Shown: in pieces, positions 44,245 to 52,970 of the stretch | How positions within the stretch are numbered: position 1 is the first letter of the stretch | Layout of the letters: the number at the start of each line of letters is the position of its first letter | Source: Psychrobacter submarinus | Lineage (GTDB): Bacteria > Pseudomonadota > Gammaproteobacteria > Pseudomonadales > Moraxellaceae | Direction of reading: 5' to 3' | DNA length: 64,000 bases | NCBI RefSeq assembly: GCF_904846685.1 | Contig: NZ_CAJHBQ010000002.1 | Coordinates: 1-64,000 of the forward strand | The notes under the pieces: model-generated | What the model saw: only the letters and a program-made list of their open reading frames with translations | Databases searched by the model: none | What the model was told of the DNA's origin: nothing | Position numbers and translations under genes: made by a program

Positions 44245-45711
44245 CTATGAAGAGCAGCTAATCGGCAATTGCGGCGCGTCAGGTGCAGGAGGCGTGGTAT
44301 CAAGATCAGTGGCGATATCTTGTACTTCATAAGGCCGGCTTAACAAGTCATAAACTCTAGCCACTTCATCGAATTGACCTTGCTGGGCTGCCGTAATAGC
44401 GCGCTGTGCCATCTCGTTACGCAGCACGTAGACTGGATTGTTGTTTTTCAAACTCTCGATTACTTCATCGGTCGCTAAGGTAGCAAGTCGGTTTAGATAG
44501 CGCTGCCGCCAGTCTTGCCAAACTGCTAGCGCTTCTGGCGGTAGTTCATGGCTTATAGTCGCTAATAGTTGCTTCTCATGAGGGTGTGTATCAGGAGCAA
44601 CCAAGCCTAATAAAGCGCGAAAGCTATTGGTATAATCGAGCAGGTTATCCTCTAATAAGCTTAACCACTCAAACGCTAGCACTAAACTGTCTTGCTCGTG
44701 CGGCAGTCCGAGCTTGCGGCACAGACCTTGTTGGTAATGCTGCATAAAGGTTGTCTCATAAGGTGCTAAGCAGTCTGCTAGAGTCTCACGAGTCACGCCC
44801 TCAAGACGCATAAAATGCGGTAGCCAAACGTTTAGGTTCCAATAACCAATAGCGGGCTGGTTCTGATAAGCGTAACGCCCTGTGTGATCGGAGTGGTTAT
44901 TAATCCAAGCCGGATTAAAGCGCTCCATAAAGCCAAAAGGCCCAAAGTCTAAGGTACTGCCAGTAATCGATAGATTGTCAGTATTCATTACCCCATGAGC
45001 AAAGCCGATCAACTGCCAATCGGCAATCATACGCGCGGTACGCTCGACAACAGTACTTAAAAATGCCAGTACCGGCTGCTCAGCATCGCGGCACTCCGGA
45101 TAGTAAGTATCGATCATATAATCAGTAAACTCGCCGAGTAAGTCCGGTGCAAAGCTCGCTATCCATTCGACATGACCAAGGCGTACATGACTATCTGCTA
45201 CTCGCATTAAAGCGGCGCCGGCTTCCATGGTTTCGCGGCGCACAGGCGTATCTGAGACCACAAACCCTAACGCATTGGAGGCAGGGATACCCAATTGCGC
45301 AAAAGCATGACCACATAAGTACTCACGGATAGTACTACGCAGCACCGCCCGGCCATCTCCCATTCGTGAATAAGGCGTGAGGCCGATTCCTTTGAGGTGC
45401 AAGTCTTGTAGGGTGTCATTATTATCTAGCACCTGTGCCATAAGTAACCCACGCCCATCGCCCAGTTGTCCCGCCCATTGCCCAAACTGATGACCGGCAT
45501 AAGCCATCGCCAGCGGCTCAAAACCCTCAGGCACATACTCTCCGCCGACGATTTCGACCCAGCGCTCCATTAACTCTTGATCAGTTGACCAGCCTAATTG
45601 CTCAGCGACTTGTGAGTTGAAGTGGCCGGCACGCGGGTTGTTAAGAGCGCTTGGCGGCTGCTTATGATATAGACGCGGATCTAATTGGGCATAGCTATTT
45701 TGGTAGCGCAT
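44245..45711 (-). CDS. selO: SelO/YdiU family protein adenylyltransferase
   Basis: A 488-residue pseudokinase-fold protein. In the family, SelO binds ATP in a flipped orientation and transfers AMP to Ser, Thr or Tyr of proteins in redox control. Visible segments are AMAYAGHQFGQWAGQLGDGRG, here given in two parts as AMAYAGHQFGQ and WAGQLGDGRG, the LHLKGIGLTPYSRMGDGRAV lysine loop, and HGVMNTDNLSITG with the catalytic and metal-binding Asp/Asn. LDFGPFGF carries the metal Asp. The usual C-terminal selenocysteine or cysteine is represented by PISCSS at the end. The start is MRYQNSYAQL. Confidence 0.95.
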   Translation of the reverse strand: MRYQNSYAQLDPRLYHKQPPSALNNPRAGHFNSQVAEQLGWSTDQELMERWVEIVGGEYVPEGFEPLAMAYAGHQFGQWAGQLGDGRGLLMAQVLDNNDTLQDLHLKGIGLTPYSRMGDGRAVLRSTIREYLCGHAFAQLGIPASNALGFVVSDTPVRRETMEAGAALMRVADSHVRLGHVEWIASFAPDLLGEFTDYMIDTYYPECRDAEQPVLAFLSTVVERTARMIADWQLIGFAHGVMNTDNLSITGSTLDFGPFGFMERFNPAWINNHSDHTGRYAYQNQPAIGYWNLNVWLPHFMRLEGVTRETLADCLAPYETTFMQHYQQGLCRKLGLPHEQDSLVLAFEWLSLLEDNLLDYTNSFRALLGLVAPDTHPHEKQLLATISHELPPEALAVWQDWRQRYLNRLATLATDEVIESLKNNNPVYVLRNEMAQRAITAAQQGQFDEVARVYDLLSRPYEVQDIATDLDTTPPAPDAPQLPISCSS

Positions 45712-45744
45712 AACGGCTTCCTATTTTTTATCGATAAATTGAGC

Positions 45745-45776
45745 AAAAAAATCCCCCTAACTATAACAGTTAGAGG
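45745..45776 (-). terminator. Terminator or spacer hairpin after the desaturase gene
   Basis: On the minus strand CCCTCTAAC pairs with GTTAGGGGG around a 7-base loop, followed by A and seven T. It lies between the desaturase stop and selO start. Confidence 0.88.
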
Positions 45777-45831
45777 GTAGGAGAAAAGTAGCAATTTTTA
45801 AATATTAGCTTTAACACTAACTTAGTACAAA

Positions 45832-47229
45832 CTAAGCGGCTTTATTGTTAAAGCCAATGGAGCGAAATGCGGTTTTGAGATTATTATTATGCTCAAAGAT
45901 TTTTTGCTCAACTTTAATATATTCGTGCTTAAGCTTATCATCCACTTCGTGTAAGCGATCGGCAAAGTCTGTCTTTTTCATCTCAACCGCTTTGGCTTTT
46001 AGCGCTTGCCATTGCTCAACGGTTTGCTTAAACGCATCGTATTCAAGCTTAATACGGTCTTGGAAATTTTGCATTGCTTGCGGAATATCAAGACCTTCAG
46101 AAGTTGCTTTGTCGATTTGTTGCTGCGCACGCTTAAACTGCATTTGTACTTCAGCATGCTTAATCGTCGTATCATCAACGGTGCGCAGATCTGAGGTTAA
46201 ACCAAGCTTAGATAAACCGGCAATCAGCCACTTCGTTGGATCGTACTGCCACCATTTAACGCCATTACGATAGTCGTATTGGAAGAAGTGGTGGTAGTTG
46301 TGATAACCCTCACCCCAAGTAAATATCGCTAGCATAAAGTTATCACGGGCACTATTAGTGTCGGTATAAGGACGCGTCCCAAACATATGACATAAAGAGT
46401 TGATAAAGAAAGTAAAATGATGCGTCAGCACTAGACGTAGCAGGCCTGCTAACACCAGCGTACCCCAAACGTCACCGATCAACCAACCTACGGCTGCGAC
46501 CATAGCTACGTTAGTCGCGAGCACCCAAAGACCATAATACTTATGCTGGATTTGTAACACTTTATCTTTAGTCAAATCAGGGATGTTTTTGTAATCAAAA
46601 CGGCCGCTAGGGTAGTTACGTAGCATCCAACCAATGTGACTAAAGAAAAACCCACGCTGCGCTGAATACGGGTCTTCCATACGATCATCGACGTGACGAT
46701 GATGGGTGCGGTGACCTGACACCCAATCAAAGGCTGAACCTTGCACGGCAAGCGTTGACCCTAAAAGTAAGAAGTTTTTAACCACAGGGTGCGCTTTGTA
46801 GGCACGATGCGATAGCAAGCGATGATAGCCTGCAGTAATACTAATACCTGTCCAGACCATAAAGGCGCCAAACACACCCCAGACTGGCGCACTGACTTCA
46901 TGAGTCAATAAATACCAAGGGGTAATAACTGCCGCTGCAATAGGCGTTGCTATCAAAAAGATAGCAGGTACTAAATTAATGGGCGACTTTTGGAATTCAA
47001 GCTCAAGAGGGTCAACACCTTCATAGTTGGCTGCAGGGTTTGCATTCTTGTAGCCGCTTGTAGCCGCAAATTGAGTTTCTGCTGCTGTATTGGTGTTGCT
47101 CTTGTTATTGTCAAACCATGTCTTAACACGTAGCGCTTGAGTGCCAGCGTTTTGTATAAGCGTATCACCAGACTTCATAGCGAGACGTAAGCCTTTAAGT
47201 GGTAAACCTATTACTTTTTTAGCAATCAT
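45832..47229 (-). CDS. Acyl-CoA/fatty acid delta-9-type desaturase with C-terminal extension
   Basis: A 465-residue membrane di-iron desaturase that would introduce a double bond in acyl chains, important for membrane fluidity in cold-adapted bacteria. Three histidine boxes are visible: HRLLSHRAYK, HRTHHRHVDD and GEGYHNYHHFF. Four hydrophobic segments lie near residues 75-120 and 220-265. The first 60 residues are an unusual hydrophilic N-terminal part. After the third box comes a charged helical tail of about 120 residues, probably coiled-coil, longer than in typical stearoyl-CoA-type desaturases. It is monocistronic. Whether it uses acyl-CoA or phospholipid acyl chains is not visible. Confidence 0.92.
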   Translation of the reverse strand: MIAKKVIGLPLKGLRLAMKSGDTLIQNAGTQALRVKTWFDNNKSNTNTAAETQFAATSGYKNANPAANYEGVDPLELEFQKSPINLVPAIFLIATPIAAAVITPWYLLTHEVSAPVWGVFGAFMVWTGISITAGYHRLLSHRAYKAHPVVKNFLLLGSTLAVQGSAFDWVSGHRTHHRHVDDRMEDPYSAQRGFFFSHIGWMLRNYPSGRFDYKNIPDLTKDKVLQIQHKYYGLWVLATNVAMVAAVGWLIGDVWGTLVLAGLLRLVLTHHFTFFINSLCHMFGTRPYTDTNSARDNFMLAIFTWGEGYHNYHHFFQYDYRNGVKWWQYDPTKWLIAGLSKLGLTSDLRTVDDTTIKHAEVQMQFKRAQQQIDKATSEGLDIPQAMQNFQDRIKLEYDAFKQTVEQWQALKAKAVEMKKTDFADRLHEVDDKLKHEYIKVEQKIFEHNNNLKTAFRSIGFNNKAA

Positions 47230-47517
47230 GTAATATCCCTAACGGTATTAATTTCAGCGTCCATATTACCCTAAAAACACAGTAAAGTGAACAGATATGC
47301 ACTAGAAAAATATTGCTAAATAACAATAACTTGTATGAGTTATGGTATATCTATAGCGAAAACCACGTTAGCTATCAGGTGTTCAGCGAAAGTGTAAAAC
47401 TGTGCGGAGATATGTTACACAAGGTATCGCGCTTAGCGAGCAGATATCGCATGCTGTTATTTAGGCAAATGCTATAACTTATAACAAAATATCAATTAGG
47501 AACTCTCAACGCTAGGG

Positions 47518-48369
47518 TCATAATAATTGCGAAGGAATATCGGTGATAATGACATCGACTTGCCATTCTATCAGCTGTTTTATCGCACTGATGTCATTGA
47601 CCGTCCAAGCGCTCACTGGCAACTGATAACGATGACAATTAGCGATGATTTGCTTGTTTAGCAGCGGATAATGAATACCCAGTTGAGTACAGCCTAATCG
47701 CAGCGCGGTATTGGGCGCTGATGAGATAAGACTCGGCTCAAGCACTAATAGGCCGCGAGATATCGATGAGAGCTGCGGATGCTGCTGCAATTGGGCGAGT
47801 AGGGTTTTATCAAAGCTCGTTAATACCAACGGCAGGCTTGATAACGGGCTATTGACTAAGTAGCGTAGTAACGCTTGCACAAGCTTGGTATGATCGGTGC
47901 GATTGTGAGTCTTAATCTCAAGCTCGATATGAGTAAACTGACTCAAAGTATGAGCCTGACTGCTTAATTCTGTGATCTCATAAGCCTTATCACTGCTGAT
48001 GGTATTAACACCTAACAGACTATTGAGCGCTTGACGTTGAGGTTTGAATGCAGGGGCAGACATCGAGAGCGGTAGAGACTGCGCTAGCATATCGAGCGTA
48101 ATGATATGATGGCCCGATTGGGTGTGACGTTGAATCTCGCGCAGGCTTAATTGGTCAATTCTTGCTTGCAGGCCGCATAGACGCTGTAAGGTGTCATCAT
48201 GAAAAACAATTAAATGACCATCAGCGGTGAGCTGCACATCGAGCTCAACACCTGCTAAGCCCCTTGCTTGCAAGCGCTTAGCGTGTTGAAAACCGAATAA
48301 AGTGTTCTCTAGCGCTTCCACGCGGGCACCGCGATGCCCAAGGAGCTGCGTTTTTTTAAAATTTATCAT
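47518..48369 (-). CDS. Glycerophosphodiester phosphodiesterase (cytosolic UgpQ type)
   Basis: A 283-residue GDPD-family barrel that hydrolyses glycerophosphodiesters to glycerol-3-phosphate and an alcohol. The N-terminal LLGHRGARVEALENTLFGF has the catalytic histidine and the metal-binding Glu of E-N-T. GVELDVQLTADG and VFHDDTLQRLCG carry further metal ligands and the second histidine. The C-terminal SAWTVNDISAIKQLIEWQVDVIITDIP is typical, split here by function into the WTVND and TDIP marks. No signal peptide is present, so it is cytosolic. An insertion of about 50 residues near 95-145 is longer than usual. Confidence 0.93.
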   Translation of the reverse strand: MINFKKTQLLGHRGARVEALENTLFGFQHAKRLQARGLAGVELDVQLTADGHLIVFHDDTLQRLCGLQARIDQLSLREIQRHTQSGHHIITLDMLAQSLPLSMSAPAFKPQRQALNSLLGVNTISSDKAYEITELSSQAHTLSQFTHIELEIKTHNRTDHTKLVQALLRYLVNSPLSSLPLVLTSFDKTLLAQLQQHPQLSSISRGLLVLEPSLISSAPNTALRLGCTQLGIHYPLLNKQIIANCHRYQLPVSAWTVNDISAIKQLIEWQVDVIITDIPSQLL

Positions 48370-48806
48370 AATAAGGTAAGAGTCTTTTGCATGATCAAAG
48401 CAGGTTATTGTACCTATCTGAGCTGCCTTTTATGATAGACCGCTTGCTTTGACGGTCAATAAATAATCACAGTGCCTTTAAGCGTTCTGTGTTGTGTTTT
48501 TGCAACTAACGCTAGTTTTATATCGATTAAGGGCTTTTATTTGTATATCTGGAAATCGTCATGCTGAACATCTTAGCCAAACCCCGTATAATGATTTCAT
48601 TTTCAATGAAGTGCCATTCTTTAAAGTCGCTATTCTTTCAAGTTGCCATTTTAAAATTATCTATGGTACAAGACTGTAGATAACAGATAGAGCTTATCCT
48701 TAGATTGGGTAAAAGACTATCTGTAAAAGGGTGATGATTTATAAAGCGTAAGTAACGATAAAGAGCTTAAAGGCAGTTATAAAAAGGTCAGTATCTCAGG
48801 AGCTAA
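48370..48806. other. Intergenic region between divergent genes, no gene recognised
   Basis: This stretch of 437 bases separates the GDPD gene from the lipoprotein gene. A 61-codon open frame at 48494-48679 has no ribosome site and no protein-like features, so I do not call it. Promoters for both neighbours must lie here, but none stands out. Confidence 0.5.
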
Positions 48807-49769
48807 ATGAGTATGAGCGTAGTCAAAAATAAGTGGATGAAATGGCAGCAGGTTGCTGGTATTGGTTTAGTATGTGGTTTAGCCGTTGCAGGCTGTAGTC
48901 GCCCAGACGATGAAGACAGCGCCGATACTACGGATATTACTGCTGAGCAGCAAGCCGCCGATGATGCTGATGTTGCACCCGTAATGAAGTGTGATGATCC
49001 TATGGTTCAAGACCGTCTCAGAACCGCACTAAAGAACACGTTAGATCAACAAGCGCAAACGCTTGCAACTAACTATGTCAACAACGCAGACGTGGCTATT
49101 AGTAATAGTATGCTCGATACTAAAGTGGGTAATATCAAGATTGATGTGCAAAACGCAGCGGTTTTACAACAAGCCAATACCAATGGCATGACCACTTGTC
49201 AGGCGAGCGTCAGCATGACTTTGCCTAGCGAAGACTTATACCAAGCCAGCCTCATAGATTCATCTAATAACAAGCCAAGCTTGCAATCACGATTGGCTAA
49301 AGAAAATATCCGTATCAATAATAACATGTTAGTAGACGATGCTTTTAGCTATGTCATTGGTGCTCAAAACGGCCTAGTGCAAGCGCGTATCGCAGGACAA
49401 CCGGCTCTAATCGGCATAGTCGCTGATGTTATGGCAGGCTCATCACTCAAAACCGTGCTAGATGAACAAGCAGCGAATCAACGTGCAGAGGCGGCAGCTG
49501 AGCGTAGAGCTGCTGCGTCAAACAGACAAGAGAATCAGACCATCCGTCAGCCTAGAACGGTGACGCCAGTTGAGCCTATTCGTCGAGCCGAGCCGCCAAC
49601 ACCACCAGCGCCGCCATCAATCAATCAAAGCGGCAGTGCGAATGAAGAGAGTACGGCAGCGGCTATCACAAATGATGATAACCCAGTAGAGTCTGCACTT
49701 CCAAAAGCCGTACCTGAAGATGAGAGCATCGATATGATCATCATCGAAGACGATAGTGCCACTTACTAA
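48807..49769 (+). CDS. Putative lipoprotein of unknown function, Ala/Gln-rich
   Basis: A 320-residue protein with a lipoprotein signal: hydrophobic stretch then lipobox VAGC in LAVAGCSRPDDED. The mature region starts with an acidic tether (about 30-55). Next is a folded region (about 60-215) with two cysteines (MKCDDP and TTCQAS) that could pair. A helical Ala-, Arg- and Gln-rich stretch (about 220-250) and a proline-rich tail (about 255-275) follow, then an acidic end. I recognise no family. The ATG lies four bases after AGGAG; a second in-frame ATG at 48813 gives more usual spacing. It ends at a strong terminator. Confidence 0.75.
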   Translation: MSMSVVKNKWMKWQQVAGIGLVCGLAVAGCSRPDDEDSADTTDITAEQQAADDADVAPVMKCDDPMVQDRLRTALKNTLDQQAQTLATNYVNNADVAISNSMLDTKVGNIKIDVQNAAVLQQANTNGMTTCQASVSMTLPSEDLYQASLIDSSNNKPSLQSRLAKENIRINNNMLVDDAFSYVIGAQNGLVQARIAGQPALIGIVADVMAGSSLKTVLDEQAANQRAEAAAERRAAASNRQENQTIRQPRTVTPVEPIRRAEPPTPPAPPSINQSGSANEESTAAAITNDDNPVESALPKAVPEDESIDMIIIEDDSATY

Positions 49770-49814
49770 GGGTTATGATTGTCTTAAAAATCATGTCTTA
49801 AGCATCAGTGGTTA

Positions 49815-49852
49815 AAAAAAGCGTCTATAGCTTGAAGTTATAGACGCTTTTT
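49815..49852 (+). terminator. Terminator after the lipoprotein gene
   Basis: A 14-base stem (AAAAAGCGTCTATA / TATAGACGCTTTTT) with a 9-base loop and flanking A and T tracts. Confidence 0.93.
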
Positions 49853-49900
49853 GATTGTTTGTTATTTTCAAAGCGGGTTTTAGAATTTCGTTTAAGGCTA

Positions 49901-50188
49901 GGGCGTGTTGAACATTCACAAGAAGGCACTGCTGATCGCTGCTAGTTAATCAAAGCTGTGTTCTAGTCTAAGGGAAAATTGCAGGTAATGCAGATGCCTT
50001 AGCTAAATTTTTACAACGACTAGGGCGATTTTAGCATCAGCCCTCACTCTAACAACAGGGACAGGACTATTTTTTGCCGCTTTATTGATAAAAACTGACG
50101 TATAGAATGACTATACTTACAATTTTTATCTGCAAATCGTCTAAAAAATAGTCTCTGTCAGTGCCACGGTCGAATGTTCAACACGCCC
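49901..50188. mobile_element. MITE-like element, copy 2 (288 bp)
   Basis: Terminal inverted repeats of 17 perfect bases, GGGCGTGTTGAACATTC and its complement, extend imperfectly to about 30. TA flanks both sides. There is no coding capacity. A large internal inverted repeat (50065-50153) can form a long hairpin. The 59 kb copy is highly similar, and the start of the window holds the right end of a third. TA duplication suggests mobilisation by an IS630/Tc1-type transposase. Confidence 0.92.
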
Positions 50189-50250
50189 TAGTGTTAATAA
50201 ACTAATTTAATAAAAAGAGTCATTAATTATAAACGACAGATAACAGAACA

Positions 50251-50880
50251 TTATTTATCGTTATCAAGCTTTTGTAACACTTGACTATCCCATAAGACTT
50301 CCGAGACTTGAGCAGGATCAGTACAAAAACGCGCCGCGACAAATAACCAATCAGATAGCCGATTAATCAAGCTGACAGCGGTACTACGAATAGCTTGCGG
50401 GCGCTGCTGCTGTAACAACACCGCTTGACGCTCAGCGCGGCGGCATACAGTGCGCGCTATGTGCAATTGACTGACCAATACCGTCCCTGTAGGCAAAATA
50501 AAGTCTTTGAGCGGCGGCAAGCGAGTATTCATGGTATCTATCTGCTGCTCTAACCAGTCGATATGAGTCTCGTTTACGCCTTCATACTCTGGCATCGCCA
50601 GCTCACCGCCAATGTTAAATAGTAAATGCTGAATAATTACTAAAGCGTGCGCAAAATCTGACTCTTTGATAAGGGATAAATGCTGAGCTGTCTCTTGAGT
50701 AGCCGCCGTGTTCATTTGCGTTAATTGGGCACGTACTAAGCCAACATGCGAGTTGAGCTCGTCGATATCACCCATCACTGTAAAGAGTATATCGGCTTTG
50801 CTGACGCGGCTACCATCTGCCATACCTGTGGTGCCATCATCACCAGTGCGGGTGTATATCTTACTTAAACGATTGCCCAT
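50251..50880 (-). CDS. ATP:cob(I)alamin adenosyltransferase (PduO type)
   Basis: This 209-residue enzyme transfers adenosyl from ATP to cob(I)alamin to give coenzyme B12. The N-terminal ATP-binding loop is YTRTGDDGTTGMADGSRVSK. The middle holds GDIDELNSHVG, and the C-terminal signature is ARTVCRRAERQ followed by INRLSDWLFVAAR, with the conserved Arg, Glu and Asn-Arg-x-Ser-Asp. An insert of about 15 residues near 60 is rich in Gln and Thr. No cobalamin riboswitch was recognised in the 199-base gap shared with cysS. Confidence 0.94.
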   Translation of the reverse strand: MGNRLSKIYTRTGDDGTTGMADGSRVSKADILFTVMGDIDELNSHVGLVRAQLTQMNTAATQETAQHLSLIKESDFAHALVIIQHLLFNIGGELAMPEYEGVNETHIDWLEQQIDTMNTRLPPLKDFILPTGTVLVSQLHIARTVCRRAERQAVLLQQQRPQAIRSTAVSLINRLSDWLFVAARFCTDPAQVSEVLWDSQVLQKLDNDK

Positions 50881-51079
50881 TTAGAGCTCCTTAGCTTCTG
50901 TATCTAGATTTTTGTATTTCAGTTTATTGTATCTTAGCTGCATAACGCGCTGCGAGGGCGGTTAATTAACGGTTTTATTTAATAGCGTCCTACGCTCATT
51001 GTAGTATTTTATGTCCATTTTCGCTAAGATAATGCGTTAAAATTTATATCACTTCATTTTATCAAAAGGCTAATTTGTT

Positions 51080-52540
51080 ATGACTACCTCAGTTACCGAT
51101 GCGCAGTCCCAGCTGGTTGTATACGACTCATTGACAGCTCGCAAACAGCCCTTGCGGCCCTTAGTCGCTGGCAAGTTAGGCATGTATGTCTGCGGCATGA
51201 CGGTTTATGATTACTGTCATATCGGTCACGCGCGAGTGATGGTGGCTTTTGATATGGTAGTGCGCTGGCTTAGTCAGTTAGGATATGACGTCAACTATGT
51301 ACGCAACATAACGGATATCGATGACAAGATTATCGCGCGCGCTATCGAAAATAATGAAGATATCGGCACTTTGACACAGCGCTTCACAAAAGCGATGCAT
51401 GACGATGCTGCCACGCTTGGCTGCTTGAGTCCGGATGCAGAGCCGAGGGCTACCGATCACATCGATGAGATGCAGCAAATGATCACAACTTTAATCGAAG
51501 GTGATTATGCTTATGCTGCTGATAATGGCGATGTCTATTACGCTGTCGATAGCTTCGCCGACTATGGCAAACTCTCTAAGCGCAAGCTGAATGAGATGCA
51601 AGCAGGCTCTCGCGTTGAGGTTGAAAATATCAAGCGTAATCCTTTTGATTTTGTCTTATGGAAAGCTGCAAAAGCGGGCGAGCCACAGTGGACTTCTCCT
51701 TGGGGGCAAGGGCGTCCGGGCTGGCATATTGAGTGCTCTGCGATGTCGACGAAATGCTTGGGTAATACCTTTGATATCCATGGCGGTGGTCATGACCTGC
51801 AGTTTCCGCATCATGAAAATGAGATTGCCCAATCTGAGGCGGCAACGGGCTGCGAGTACGCTAATAACTGGATGCACGTTGGCTTTATCAATGTCGATGG
51901 TGAAAAGATGTCTAAGTCTTTGGGCAACTTTTTTACTATACGCGAAGTCACGAACAAATATCATCCTGAGACCGTGCGGTTCTTCTTATTGTCGAGTCAC
52001 TACCGCAGCCAAGTCAACTTCTCAGATAGCGCTTTGGATGAGGCGCATAATAGCCTAAGCAGATTATATAATGCACTAAAAATCGCTCAACAACATCAAA
52101 GTCAAGCGCTTGAGGCTGACCAAGAGCTTATTAATCAAGCGTATCAAAGCGCGGCAGGTCAAGACTTTATTGCGGCTATGAATGATGATTTTAATAGTTC
52201 GGCGGCTATTAGCGTATTGTTTAGCTTAGCCAGTGAAGTCAATAAAGCAGCTAAAGCGCAAGATACGGACAAGGCTTGGCAGTTAGCGCAGCAGCTGCGC
52301 GCGCTTGCCAAATCATTAAATATCCTACAGCAGCCGCCAAAACAGTTTTTGCAAGCCGTTATCGGCGAAAAGTCAGAGAATGGTCTTAGTGATGACGCTA
52401 TCGATGCGCTGATTGCTGAGCGCGGCGCTGCCAAAGCCAACAAAGACTACGCTCGGGCTGATGAGATACGAATGCAGCTAAAAGAGGCGGGCATTGAGCT
52501 TGAAGATAGTAGCGCTGGCACGACTTGGCGCCGCGCTTAA
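51080..52540 (+). CDS. cysS: Cysteinyl-tRNA synthetase
   Basis: A 486-residue class I aminoacyl-tRNA synthetase that charges tRNA-Cys. The HIGH motif is in CHIGHARV and KMSKS in [11 protein letters not shown]. Zinc ligands are C in [10 protein letters not shown] in WHIECSAMS, and H and E in [14 protein letters not shown]. The C-terminal helical anticodon domain starts near 320 and has the usual [14 protein letters not shown] ending region. It is monocistronic, with a terminator at 52598-52624. Confidence 0.98.
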   Translation: MTTSVTDAQSQLVVYDSLTARKQPLRPLVAGKLGMYVCGMTVYDYCHIGHARVMVAFDMVVRWLSQLGYDVNYVRNITDIDDKIIARAIENNEDIGTLTQRFTKAMHDDAATLGCLSPDAEPRATDHIDEMQQMITTLIEGDYAYAADNGDVYYAVDSFADYGKLSKRKLNEMQAGSRVEVENIKRNPFDFVLWKAAKAGEPQWTSPWGQGRPGWHIECSAMSTKCLGNTFDIHGGGHDLQFPHHENEIAQSEAATGCEYANNWMHVGFINVDGEKMSKSLGNFFTIREVTNKYHPETVRFFLLSSHYRSQVNFSDSALDEAHNSLSRLYNALKIAQQHQSQALEADQELINQAYQSAAGQDFIAAMNDDFNSSAAISVLFSLASEVNKAAKAQDTDKAWQLAQQLRALAKSLNILQQPPKQFLQAVIGEKSENGLSDDAIDALIAERGAAKANKDYARADEIRMQLKEAGIELEDSSAGTTWRRA

Positions 52541-52597
52541 CACCGCTGCTGCCATAAACGGACAAAATTACCAAGATAACTACAAATACGCATAGAG

Positions 52598-52624
52598 AAA
52601 GCCAGCTTAATGCTGGCTTTTTTT
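52598..52624 (+). terminator. Terminator after cysS
   Basis: AAAGCCAGC / GCTGGCTTT stem with a TTAAT loop and seven T. Confidence 0.93.
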
Positions 52625-52665
52625 GATGGACTCAATTAGCTTATGTTTAAAGTAGTTTGATAAGC

Positions 52666-52782
52666 GATAGCCCTCAATGCCAATACCTTTAGTGTGAGAT
52701 ACGAGAGCAGATGCTAAATTATCTTTACAATAAACAAAAACTTTATCTGCCTGCTGAGCGCATTACCTTCAAAGATGCTTAA
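52666..52782 (+). pseudogene. Remnant of an mscS-like 3' end
   Basis: This stretch can be read as the end of a protein like the channel downstream: CEIREQMLNYLYNK, then YLPAERITFKDA and stop. The complete gene at 52971-55052 ends CEVREVMLAYLHAEQ ... YLPAERITFKDS. Upstream homology (D-S-P-x-N-A) continues to about 52666 with two single-base gaps. It is therefore a degraded tail of a second copy, left just before the intact gene. The remaining bases of the 430-base gap hold no gene. Confidence 0.85.
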
Positions 52783-52970
52783 AGAATAAAGAGTAAAAAA
52801 TAAAAAAGAGACATGAAGAAAGATACTCAAACCCTGTTTTTTGTAGAGAGCAGGCTATATAAGTAAGGCAGGTAATATACGTAGACTAACAAATAAAGTC
52901 AGTTCTATACTGGCTTTATGTTAAGGACTGCTTTAATTTATCAACATACTTTTGCTAGAAAATTATAAAT

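Noticed and set aside
48494..48679. 61-codon open frame in the GDPD-lipoprotein gap
   Set aside because: No ribosome site and no protein-like pattern; likely chance.
50881..51079. Cobalamin riboswitch for the adenosyltransferase gene
   Set aside because: No B12-box-like sequence or matching structure seen in the short gap.
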